Made by a program: the position numbers and the translations under genes. A stretch of 64,000 nucleotides of DNA from Henckelia pumila (lineage: Eukaryota > Streptophyta > Magnoliopsida > Lamiales > Gesneriaceae): the NCBI RefSeq assembly GCF_033568475.1, contig NC_133122.1, positions 150,798,861 to 150,862,860 on the forward strand, read 5' to 3'. Each line of letters begins with the position of its first letter. Positions within the stretch are counted from its first letter, which is position 1. Below the pieces are notes generated by a model that made no database searches, was not told the origin of the DNA, and was given only the letters and a program-made list of their open reading frames with translations. Below, in pieces: positions 46,961-58,241 of this stretch.

Positions 46961-48465
46961 TGTAGTGACCCTACCCGGATCCACTACCTAATCAGAGTTA
47001 AGAGCATAATTAAACATGCATTAAATAAATCGCTGCGGAAGACTTAAATAAAAATAGACCGGAAGAATACAACCGGTTAAACCAATTCGATTTATACAAC
47101 CAAATTGAATAAATAGCCTAAAGGCAAAACCTACAGCTAATCTCGCTGTCTTCACTGGTCACTGGCCAATCCAAGCTCCTGGTGCTCCACCCTGCACCTA
47201 CACCTGCCCCGTCGAATGGGGTGTCCAGATACACAGAAAAGACTTGACGTGAGCTCTAAGCTCAATACGAAAGCAATGATATAAATACAAATATGCGCAC
47301 ACAGATGATTTAAAACTCAAGTGAAAACACTTGCTCATGGCTCCGAGAATATACAGTACCGGCTAGAGAGCGACTCCGCGGGGTACTCGTATACTCCATA
47401 TCAGGGCTGAGCCAACCCCATCCTGATCCGAATCCAAAACAGGATACAAGTCCCATATGGAAACTGTCATACCTGACTCGAGTCCAAAATGAGATCATTG
47501 TTCCCTATGGAGACTGTCAATGACTCACATCTCTCCGGATGCAGTCACACGTAAAATCATGTATGTGCTAAGACGGTAAACATGCTAAAACATGATAAAG
47601 CATATAGCACATACTCATGCAACATACATGCAAATATATCATGCCGGCTATCTTGGTCAGTACTTACGTACCTTACTACAGGCAGTCCTAGCAGTCCCAC
47701 TCTAGGTTCCCAGCCTATCATCAACTCTACAATGCAAATATCCATGCATCATTATTTAAGCTCTAAAAGCCTTAACTAAGCTATTGCATACTCCTAAATA
47801 ATTTAAGAAGACCATAGCTATACCTGTGTCCGTCGTCAGCCCGCTGATGACAATTGCCTCAAAACTTAGGCACATCTTCGCCTCGACGTCGGGATCGCTA
47901 TGCCACTTCCGGATTCCCAATAGGATGACTAGAACTCCCTAGATCTGAGTTAGAAGGCCTAGGAATTGAGAGAGAAAAAGGAGAGGTGCGAGTTGAAAAT
48001 GAAATTTCGGACCTCTATTTATAGGCGAAGTTCGGGCCGTCCGAACTCGACTTCGGATCCTCCGAACTGGTTTGGATCCCCCGTTCCTGACTTCGGAGCC
48101 TCTGTTCCTGTTCGGAGCCTCCGATCCTAACTTCGGATCCTCCGAAATCCCATCAATGATGTCACCCATGACGCATTATCTTCGGAGCCTCCGATCCAAG
48201 TTCGGATCCTCCGAACCCGTTCGGATCCTCCGATCTTTGGTTCGGATCCTCCGATCCAGTTCCTGTTCGGAGCCTCCTAACCCGGTTTGGAGCCTCCGAA
48301 CCATCCGAACCCTCGGAACCTTCCCGACCATTTTCGAGTGTCCTGAATCCATTTCTGGACTCCGTTAACCCATTTGGAATTTCTTTAATCATGTTTTACT
48401 TAATCTAAACATGATTACACAATTAATTATTCATTAATCGTTAATTCTGGATACGAGTCACTACA
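46961..48465 (-). mobile_element. 3' LTR of family B, copy 2
   Basis: 1505 bp, plus-strand edges TGTAGTGACC and GTCACTACA (5-bp-plus inverted ends, TG...CA). Its first 280 bases match 52,689-52,969 almost exactly, and the whole LTR matches the split LTR at 24,674-30,671 with more differences. Confidence 0.9.
48015..48310 (-). repeat. palindromic unit array in family B LTR, copy 2
   Basis: Roughly fifteen copies of a unit of type TTCGGAGCCTCCGATCC or TTCGGATCCTCCGAACC, each centred on a palindromic GGATCC or near-palindromic GGAGCC core. It lies near the U3/R region, about 450 bases in from the U3 start of the LTR on its strand. Confidence 0.9.
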
Positions 48466-48482
48466 TTCTCCCCCCCTTAAAA
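48466..48482 (-). other. polypurine tract of family B, copy 2
   Basis: On the minus strand TTTTAAGGGGGGGAGAA adjoins the LTR start, preceded by TTTCGAGGACGAAATC. Confidence 0.9.
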
Positions 48483-51400
48483 GATTTCGTCCTCGAAATC
48501 TAGGGTAAAACCTCGAGAACGTACAAGAATCCTTGCTCGAGTGTCTGGTCGAAATAGCTTCCGACACACTCAGACTCTCGTCGAATTTCCTGCAAGCTTC
48601 ATTATTGCTGAACCGCATTAATATTCTTTCACTGAAGATTATTGCGCTACTGGTCGACAGTCGAACTTCCCTAGCGCTAGCGTATCGTAACACTGATACA
48701 TCTTTCACTCGGACCACGATCTTCCTGACCATGAAGGATACAATACCCGCTTGATCAAGATTATCATCTCAAAGGAAATCTTATACTGACGAAGACCAAG
48801 TCATGAACTGACTGGTTTATGACATTCGTCGAATCACTAATCAAAACTAACCATCTGATGGTTTCAAAATTTCTCGGTGCTCAACACCTCTAGTTAGGAA
48901 ACACTAATCCCAACATTTTGTTGGCACATTCTAACATGAATCTCGCTTTAAGATAATCCAGTGGACTCAAGTCTATAATTCAACGTAACTGTTCACAATG
49001 TTCCCTAGACTGGTTACCCTCCCCACTCTCCCTGAAGCACAACCGGCTTCCCAAGGAATACTGGGAACTTAAACCATCATGTCTAGTACATTCTACTGTC
49101 CACGTTTCTTAGTATAACCTCAACGCTGTGCCCTGATGATAACTATCATCACTTGCAATTCATGACGCTACGTCATCTCCTAGCCATTAGCCTGCGAAAT
49201 TACGCATACATTGCAATGGAAGTCATCACGCCTCTGATGATATACACCATCTCGATCATAGGTTATTCACCCATGAATCCCAATCGTTGGACATCTTCCT
49301 GATAGTTATACATAATCGCAATCACTGTACGCTCATCAAGACTAAGGCAAGCTCCCACCAATATGCTCGACTGGGACATTCCACAGTGCACAGACATATG
49401 GAAATGCTTCCTATTCCGTCTCAAAACTCGACAGTAATTGCACCTGGTATAACTCAACTCAGAGTCTCTGATAATACCATCAGCTCATACCAATCTTCCA
49501 AGGTTGAGCATACTGATCCTGGAACTAAATCCCAACGGATTCTCAATAGTCAAATCGCTCCCTTGCCGAACGCATCAGTCTCAGCACTGAACGATCTAAC
49601 TCGTCGATTCCCTAGTCAATCCTGGAAAACACTTGTGCTCGAAGTAACTTGCCACACAATGCGTCTCTGATTGCCGTTTATTGCTACAACGCAATATTCT
49701 TTGACAAACAGTCTGCATAGATGTGACTCACTGACTCGAAAGAACAAACTCGATCCGTCACGATCTTGCGAAATCTTCGACCCCAAAGGCAAACCTCGTT
49801 GGCTACTAAGTCGATCCTTGACTATCTCAGTCACATATCTCACATCACTCGCTGGAAGATTAGTGACACAACCTGCTGGATTTCGAGAACTAGGTCTCAA
49901 CAAATGTCACACCTCAAAATCAAACAACTGATGTTTCCTTGCTAATGTCTATTAGCATTTCCAACTACTCGTCGGATCCAAACACAATGGTATACATAGA
50001 TGTCCTCGCAGGAACACTTCATCGAAATGTCCGGTTGACACTCTTCACTATTGTTGTTTAATGGACAATTCCCACATGGAACAACAACATGATCCTTTCC
50101 TGACCATACAAGTCAATTGCAATCTTACGATAGATTCGTCTCTGGCAAACCTAGAGATTCTAAATCATCCAAATTGTCGAATGCTCTGAGACTGTACCAA
50201 GTACTCATCTCCTAAGCACTAAGCGACAAAATACTACCCCAAGTATTCTTCGATTGCTCTATCCAAATCATCACTGATTGGATTTACCCTATCGATCTCG
50301 TTGAACTACTGATGTTCGCGCTCATTTAATCAGACAACCACTGATCATCTAAACCTACGTGGCTCAATCAATAACCATGACTCAGCTGCCACGAAGAACT
50401 ATTTCCAAACACTTGGAATACCAAAATCGCTTTGGTTTCAACACACTCATGATTGATAACCAGTAAATAGCTATTAGTAGTCTATCGACACAATCTCGTG
50501 CCTTACTACTGACAGCTACCTCGTATCCAGAACTTAATCAACCTAACTCTGATAGAGTTAGCCTATTGACACTAGTAGTTATTAGCACAGATTTCGTGCC
50601 ACATTAGCACTACTAATCGCTGTCTTGTTCGCCCAAGGCAGACATCACAATGAACTAAGTCCATTTCCATCCCATGGAAAATCCTACGCTCAACCTCTAA
50701 AAATATCAGACAGTACTTAGCGCAACCACTGGACTCACTATCCTTACCTCGTTCATTCAGAATGAACACCACGGCTTGTCAAGTCCAAAAAGAATAACTA
50801 AAGAATCCCAAAGATTTCCACAATATTCGGACACAATCTTGATTATATCCCTCGCTAAGATTGTGCAACAGTTCAAGACTAAGGTAGCTTACCTCAATAA
50901 CCCACCTGGACAACCACCAAGGTTTCATGGGTATAGGCCACGCTTCCCTCTCATCTCAGATAGCCCTTGTACAATCCTTAGCGTCTGACATAATCTATCA
51001 CATATGAAGCCAATCATCAAGGAGTAGTCCTCGTATTCGAGTCTAAGTCTTAAAAAAACATTCTATCCAATATCTTGGATATTCCCTATCACAAGGAGAT
51101 TCTAACCACAACTCTGATGACAACCCCTAGTCATCGCTGGTAGAAATCCGTCCACCTACTAGATCCACACGTCTAGAAGTAACCCAAAGGTTAATACCTA
51201 TATGCTCAAGGTACACACTCGTCAAGGAAATTCCTCCAAGACTGGTTCCCACAGCAGAATACTCAACCTATATCTCTGGGACACCAGACAATATCGAATC
51301 ATCGATATCCTGATATCTAGTCCAAGGTCATACCTCGTTGTGACTGTCACCAAATCCCTAGACTGAGTAGCCTTCCCACCGCCATCTCTTGAAGCACAAG

Positions 51401-52670
51401 GCTCCCAGGTAACCTCTGAAGTACAAGGACTCCCAGAGTAACACTGGCATAGGGTCGCGCCCCATCACGTCTAGTCATGGTCATAGTCCACAACTCTCGG
51501 CATATACTGGACCTGGCATCCCGATGAAAACCCATCATCACAAGCCTCAACCTAACAAAGGTCAGACAACCTACTGTTCTAAGGAAACAATCTAGAACAA
51601 AGCCCAAATGTTCTAAACCAAACAATATGCCTAATGCCTCTAGATGAGTCCACTCATCGCTAGCACTAACATAGTCCACTGACTAACTAGGTCAATCCTA
51701 GGAAAACGCCTAGACTAACCAAAAGTCAAACAGTCACAGTCGGCTCACTCAAATCCCATGAGCTGCAATAGTTGAACGCTAATCAACTAAACCCAATCCA
51801 AACTTCCGCACAATCATGCAATCATCCACGAATTGCTGGATAAATAAAACATGTATCACTTATTTCAAGTTATGTACAATTCTCTTTATTACAATCTCAT
51901 GTAATACATACAGTATTCAAAATACAGTGAAATGTACAATCGAACTTGAAATGATACAACCAAAGTATGATGATTCATTACAACTGAAATACTGTTTACA
52001 ATTACATCAATACAGTATTTAAATCATCGTACTGGTCTTCATTTCTTGAGCCTGAAGCTTCTAATCAACACACGCATCGATACAAGCATACTCCCGACCA
52101 AGTCTCTCTACATGTCCTCCAACGAAGAACTCTGGAGAAATGGCACGTGATAGCTAACCAGCTATGCTCTGCGTCAGTGCATGTCAGTCGACCCCTTCTG
52201 CTCACGATCTACCATCAGCGTTCTTCTTGTAACCAAATCATGCTTTTGAACATGAAGTTTCCCGTGTGCCTACCAAATGCATCGATACAAGCATACCGAC
52301 AAAACTATGTTCCGCATGAAAATCTCTCCAACTACGACTGGAGAATCTTCAGAGTAGTGTCATCATGGTAATGACTGTACAGATGCAAGCATCAAGTAAG
52401 TCCCCACCAATCCTCTGTCACTACCTCTAGCATCCGGTACTCGATCCAAAACTAGGATCCACCTGAGTAGAAATCTTGAAAACTCGGACACGATCCATCA
52501 CTCCTGTCCGCACTTGCTGGAATCCCATAAGCCAAATCTTCAGAAATCCCGCCGATGATGATAGTCTCTGGGCAAACTAATTGCCGCATCATCACTTCTT
52601 CCAAGGTCTAATCAATCCTATAAGAATAACCCAAAGTCTCTTTACTATATCCCAAGTCTCTTGCATGCAT
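48483..52670 (-). other. non-coding interior of family B, copy 2
   Basis: About 4.2 kb without any frame resembling gag, protease, reverse transcriptase, RNase H or integrase on either strand. The frames at 49,287-49,670, 49,616-49,903 and 51,347-51,679 carry no motif. The region next to the polypurine tract is conserved with the copy at 30,672-30,812. Confidence 0.65.
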
Positions 52671-52684
52671 ATGCTCTGATACCA
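52671..52684 (-). other. primer-binding site of family B, copy 2
   Basis: On the minus strand TGGTATCAGAGCAT lies four bases after the LTR end, the complement of the 3' end of initiator methionine tRNA. Confidence 0.9.
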
Positions 52685-52688
52685 AAAA

Positions 52689-52969
52689 TGTAGTGACCCT
52701 ACCCGAATCCACTAACTAATCAGAGTTAAGAGCATAATTAAACATGCATTAAATAAATCGCTGCGGAAGACTTAAATAAAAACAGACCGGCAGAATACAA
52801 CCGGTTAAACCAATTCGATTTATACAACCAAATCGAATAAATAGCCTAAAGGCAAAACCTACAGCTAATCTCGCTGTCTTCACTGGTCACTGGCAAATCC
52901 AAGCTCCTGGTGCTCCACCCTGCACCTACACCTGCCCCGTCGAATGGGGTGTCCAGATACACAGAAAAG
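52689..52969 (-). mobile_element. 5' LTR remnant of family B, copy 2
   Basis: Matches 46,961-47,241 nearly perfectly, then stops exactly at AGAAAAG where the copia LTR begins. The rest of this LTR should lie beyond the copia insertion, outside the window. Confidence 0.9.
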
Positions 52970-54535
52970 TGAAAGAGTGGGTGCCCGGTTAGCCAACTTG
53001 TGGCTAAGGGCTTTTATGACTCTATGTATAAACAATCTTTGTTTCATATAATTTACATTCATTAATGGCATTTTCTTTGTCTTTCTTCATATTGTTATAT
53101 TGTGATATACTATTGTTGTTTTGATAAAGACCTTGAATATACTATAGTGTAAGTAAGATGAGATAGTGAATAAAGAGAGATCACTATTATGAAACACATC
53201 TTATAGTCACTGTATATTCTAAACAGTTCCTAGTCAATTGAGCCGTCCGCTAATAAGGATAAGGATCACTCGAGATTGAGACTAGCATTTGTGATGTAAA
53301 GTACCACGTTTCATTGGTAATGGACATGGAGATGTTCAAAGCATGCAAATGGATATTCATATGATGAATGATCGAACTGCCCTATTCGGACTTTCCAAGT
53401 GGTTATCACTTATCGAGTGGATAAAGTCCGCGGTTTTGGTTGTACACCATTAGTCCTTACTACTTGAAACATCATTGAGACTCTATATGCTAGTACTGTA
53501 TTTTGACTCGTTTACCGACTCTATTGGGGTCATCAGGTGTCGGGATTGGATACAGTTACAACACATATAGGAGTCGATGCTTTGTTGTCAAGGATTCACC
53601 TCATACTTGCGAGTGTGGATATCCTATGCGATCTGAGAAGATATTAGTGTGACGAATCTCTGGCCAGAGTACATGATGTGTTTTAGGTTACTCGGTTTTC
53701 CTAGTAACACATGCGATGTCACTATTTGATCTCCAAAATGTAATGCATAGTTATCGAATCTCGAACGACTCTCGATGCACCAATGGTTGTTGATTCGATC
53801 AGGATATATGGATGAAGGGACCGTACTGTACGCTAACCAAAACTTACTGGTTCTTGCAGGCACTATCAGTGATACCTAGGGAATCATGGGGCGATGTTGC
53901 TAGACGCTCTTACCATGATTCGTTGGGCAAGTCGGAAATCGTTGTTCCGAGTCACAAGGAGTTCTGAGCCCACGGCTAGCTGTATCCCTGAACCATTGAG
54001 GGTCACACAAGTAATGGATTACTAAACCCCGTTGAGATAGTTAAATTTAATGAAAGAGAAGTTGGACTTCTTAAATAAAAGGAGTGGAATTTCCTAAAAT
54101 GACATAGGGATGGGCATTTTTGGAAATCACTGAATTCGGATTCAGAAAAATTATCTTAACTTCAAAAGATGCAGAAATGGTTTCTGTGCACATTGGTAAA
54201 ATCAGTTTATCAATCGGAGTCACGATGAATTTTATATTAATTTCTATAATAACAGGCTTGGCTTGTTGGACTTAAGTTATGGATTGTGGGCCCTAAGCAG
54301 TTAGAGTCCTAATACAATTGTAACTTAATCTAGTCTAGAAATTATTTATAAATACATGTGTAGTGTTCGAAAATCATAAGCTTTCAGTCTTGCAATTTTC
54401 GAATTACACACATATATTTTCAAGAGGATTTTTCTAAAATCCTCTACTCCTTTTTGAGATAATTCAGTCAGTAATTTTTGTGAAAAATTACATTCTGAAT
54501 TGACAGATCAAATCTGTTTATTCTCTTCGATAAAC
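52970..54535 (+). mobile_element. outer copia LTR (older copy), left part
   Basis: Starts TGAAAGAGTGGGTGCCCGG and follows the same order as the LTRs at 54,536 and 61,998, with clearly more differences than those two have between themselves (for example it lacks a short duplicated TTAAATTTAAAGAG block). It is interrupted at 54,535 by the complete copia element and resumes at 63,884. Confidence 0.9.
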
Positions 54536-56420
54536 TGAAAGAGTGGGTGCCCGGATAGCCAACTTGTGGCTAAGGGCTTTTATGACTCTTTGTGTAAACA
54601 ATCTTTGTTTAATATAATTTACATTTTATTAATGGCAATGACTTTATCTTTCTTCATATTGTTATATTGTGATATACTATTGTTGTTTTGATAAAGACCT
54701 TGAATATACTATAGTGTATGTAAGATGTGGTAGTACATGGGGATGACTATCATGAAACACATCTTATAGTCACTGTATATTCTAAACAGTTCCTAGTCGA
54801 TTGAGCCGTCCGAAAATAAGGATAAGGATCGCTCGAGTTTGAGACTAGCATTTGCGATGCAGAGTACCACGTTTCATTGGTAGGGAACATAGAGATGTTC
54901 GAAGAATGCAAATGGATATTCATATGATGAATGATCGAACTACCCTATTCGGACTTTCCAAATGGTTATCACTTATCGAGTGGATAAAGTCCGCGTTTTT
55001 GGTTGTACACCATTAGTCTTTATTACTTGAAACATCATTGAGACTCTATATGCTAGTACTATGCTTTGACTCGTTTACCGACTCTATGGGGGTCATCAGG
55101 TGTCGGGATTGGGTACAGTTACGACGCATATATGAGTCAATGCTTTGTTGTCAAGGATTCACCACATACTTGCTAGTGTGGATATCCTATGCAATCTGAG
55201 GAGATATTAGTGTGACGAATCTATGACCAGAGTATATGATGTGTTTTAGGTTAATGGTTATCCTAGTAACACATGCGATGTCACTAGTAGATCTCCAAGA
55301 TGTTGTGCATAGTTAACGAATCTCGAACGAATCTCGATGCACCAATGGTTGTTGATTCGATCGGGATATTTGGTTGAAGGGACCGTACTGTACGCTAACC
55401 AAAATCTACTGGTTCTTGCAGGCACTATCAGTAATACCTAGGGAATCATGGGGCGATGTTGCTAGACGCTCTTACCATGATTCGTTGGGTAAGTCGGAAA
55501 TTGTTGTTCCGAGTCACAAGGAGTTGTGAACCCACGGCTAGCTGTATTCCTGAACCATTGAGGGTTACACAAGTAATGGATTACTAAAACCCCGTAGAGA
55601 TAGTTAAATTTAAAGAGTTAAATTTAATGAAAGAGAAATTGGATTTCTCAACTAAAGGGAGTGGAATTTCCTAAAATGACATAGTGATGGGCATTTTTGG
55701 AAATCACTGAATTCGGATTCAGAAAAATTATCTTGACTCTAAAAGATGCAGAAATGGTTTCTGTGCACATTGGTGAAATCAGTTTATCAATCGGAGTCAC
55801 GATGAATTTTATATTAATTTCTATAACAACGGGCTTGGCTTGTTGGGCTTAAGTTATGGATTGTGGGCTTTAAGGAGTTAGAGTCCTGATACAATTATAA
55901 CTAGAAATTATCTATAAATAGAGGTGTTGGGTTCGAAAATCAAACACTTTGTGTCTTATAATTTTCGAAATTACACTCTAAATATTCTAAGGGTTTTTCG
56001 AAATCCTTGTCCCTCCCGGAGAAAATTCAAACTTGTGATTTTTGTGAAAAATTACAATTCTGAATTAACAGATCATATCTGTTTATTCTCTACGCAAAAC
56101 TTCTGATTGATTTCTAGTGCAGTCAATCAGAGGGTTTCTGTTTTCTGTTCGTGGACCTTATTCCGGTGATTGATCGTGACGTCATCGGTTCCCGAGATAT
56201 ACAAGAAGAGCAGATTAAATTCTGTTTGTGTTCATAATCTCGCTTCGAGATTGGAGGTAAAATATTTAATTAATTATTATTTATTTTACTTGTGTGATTT
56301 ATTCGTTAAACGTTTTGATACCCATGATATGAAATTGTTTCATATCAAAGAAAAATAAAATTTTTAAACTTTCGCTGCACCGGGTATCGATTCAATTGAT
56401 CTGAACATGGTTTTCCAACA
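54536..56420 (+). mobile_element. 5' LTR of copia element E
   Basis: TGAAAGAGTG to TTTTCCAACA. A TATAAATA box lies near 55,913-55,920 (CTATAAATAGAGG), the likely start of the genomic RNA roughly 25-30 bases on. Confidence 0.95.
55912..55922 (+). promoter_or_regulatory. TATA box of copia LTR
   Basis: CTATAAATAGA, a strong plant TATA consensus, also present in the 3' LTR near 63,375. The transcript should begin shortly downstream. Confidence 0.7.
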
Positions 56421-56421
56421 G

Positions 56422-56434
56422 TGGTATCAGAGAC
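56422..56434 (+). other. primer-binding site of copia element E
   Basis: TGGTATCAGAGAC, one base after the LTR, complementary to the 3' end of initiator methionine tRNA. Confidence 0.92.
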
Positions 56435-58071
56435 AGGTTGCTCAGATCAAATGATTAAATTAATCGATTGTACAAAAATTTTTGGCCTCGGGTTTTTGAA
56501 ACAAAACATATTTTTAAAAAATCAAAATTTTTATTTTTCTGACGGGCAAGAAAAAGGGCAGCGATCGTCGCTGCCCAATGGGCAGCGGCGGGCTGCCCAG
56601 CCCGCGCCCGGTCAGGGCATGGGCTGCCCGGGATTGTCCCGGGCAGCCCGGAAAAATTAAAAAATTGATTTTTGAAAATTTTGAATTTTTGAAATTCTAG
56701 TGTTTGATCCGATCGAAAAATGTTTTTGATAAGATCACGAGGCATCGGATCGAATTGTTCGAGTTCGAAATTTTTAAAATTGATTTTTGGATAAATTTGA
56801 ATTTTTGGAAAATTTAAATATTTTATCTGTTAAATTGAATTTTGAAAATTGATTATTTTGGTACAATTGATGATAAGATATGATCTTATGGATGGATAAG
56901 ATAAAATATGATTTTATCTTTTAAATTATGATGCCACAACATGTTTATCCAATTATTTAAATTTAAAATTTAAAATTGGATAATGGGATGATCGATTGCC
57001 ATAACCAATTTTGTAGGTGTATGTTAGGAATTTACATTTGTCTTATTGTTGTTGGTGTTTATTAATGGGCTTGGTTTATAGCCCAATATGATTGTTATAT
57101 GTAATAAAAGTGTGTCTGGTTTATGACCCGTTTCCACCCCTACAAATGTATCCCATATTTGTCATCGAAATTTATTGTAAATTTATTAGACTTAGTGGGA
57201 GACAAAGATTTGAAGAAATGGTGGGCCCAGCAGACAATGAAGACTGAAGAAATGTAAATTGGAAGCTCAATGTAATAGGATTGCATTGCATACCTGCATA
57301 TTACCTAGGATTGGACTTAGACTCGTGATTGGCAACCACGGGTCGAATAGATAATGAGATCGATCATCCTTAAATAATATATGATATTATTTGTATGCAT
57401 GTTTAGAACAAATTGTATGAATCCCGCAAGCATACATAAAAATGAATGATGAGACAAATTTTCAAAATTAAAAATCCCTCATTTTAAATATGATTTAAAA
57501 TTTATATCAAGATTAATAAAAGGGAATTTAAATATTGTTTAAATTTTCCTACCTTCCATCAACGATCAATGTATGAGATGCTACCCGCGGATATGGTCCG
57601 GCTCATATTATTGGGGGGGCCCGTTCGTCGGAAAGCTGTACATTGGATCGACAAATGTTGTAAGTTGGGTGGAACTCGCATGGGATCGGCTCATATTATT
57701 GGGGGATCCACATGGCGACCGTCCATCACAACTTAATATTGATGGGTCATCTTGACATGTCACAATAAACGGCGTCATATTATTGGGCCCTTATTGGACA
57801 TGAGGTAAATACATGGGGGTTACTTTGGAAGTAATTGGGCTCTACCTTTTGAAAATTATGGTTGGCTGATATTATTCGGGACTATGATTTGTCAATTGGA
57901 CTCCATGTTCTCACTAAGGAAAAAGTTTCCCGTTTTCACTAGAGGGTGGTGAAATCGTTAAAATAGTGGGAGTGTAATTCATAAAATTAAAATTCGCCAT
58001 ATTTTATGTCTTAGTAAATTAATTAAAAAATCACTGATTATTGTCTGTTTCCTTTTCAGTATATCGTTACA
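56435..58071 (+). other. leader of copia element E
   Basis: About 1.6 kb of non-coding leader. It contains a GC-rich run rich in GGGCAGC (56,570-56,650) that opens short chance frames on both strands, and several copies of CTCATATTATTGGGGG-type words (57,600-57,800). Confidence 0.7.
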
Positions 58072-58241
58072 ATGAATTAGCGTAATCCACTATTTGCAAT
58101 TCTCGAACAAAACAAACTCACTGGCGCAAACTATACGGAATGGTTCCGTAAGTTAAAGATTATTCTCACTCCGGAAAAGACTTTCTACGTGTTAGAGAAG
58201 CCGCCCCCGAAGGAAGCCCGGCTAATACAAGTTCGGAAGAG
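58072..58241 (+). pseudogene. broken N-terminus of copia gag
   Basis: The ATG at 58,072 opens a frame typical of copia gag starts (words LEQNKLTGANY and EWFRKLKI), but its third codon is TAG, and the gag frame continues at 58,242 in another phase, so a shift lies between about 58,205 and 58,242. Confidence 0.8.

Larger units (their letters stand above)
46961..52969 (-). mobile_element. non-coding gypsy element (family B, copy 2), 5' LTR interrupted
   Basis: Minus-strand element: 5' LTR remnant (52,689-52,969), primer-binding site, internal region, polypurine tract, complete 3' LTR (46,961-48,465). The 4.2 kb interior has no gag or pol frame, so it is a large retrotransposon derivative needing proteins in trans. 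It is inserted in element D and was itself interrupted at 52,970 by a copia LTR. Confidence 0.85.

Noticed and set aside
48015..48310. A CRISPR-like array
   Set aside because: Units are short contiguous palindromes without unique spacers, in a plant LTR.
49287..51679. Frames of 95-127 codons in the family B interior
   Set aside because: They lack any gag or pol motif, overlap on both strands and show no codon pattern.
55924..56358. Short frames repeated in both copia LTRs
   Set aside because: They recur at 63,387-63,821 only because the LTRs are copies; no motif and no conserved coding pattern.
56421..56745. Short frames in the GC-rich copia leader
   Set aside because: They are open on both strands because of the GGGCAGC-rich composition, and lie in the untranslated leader.
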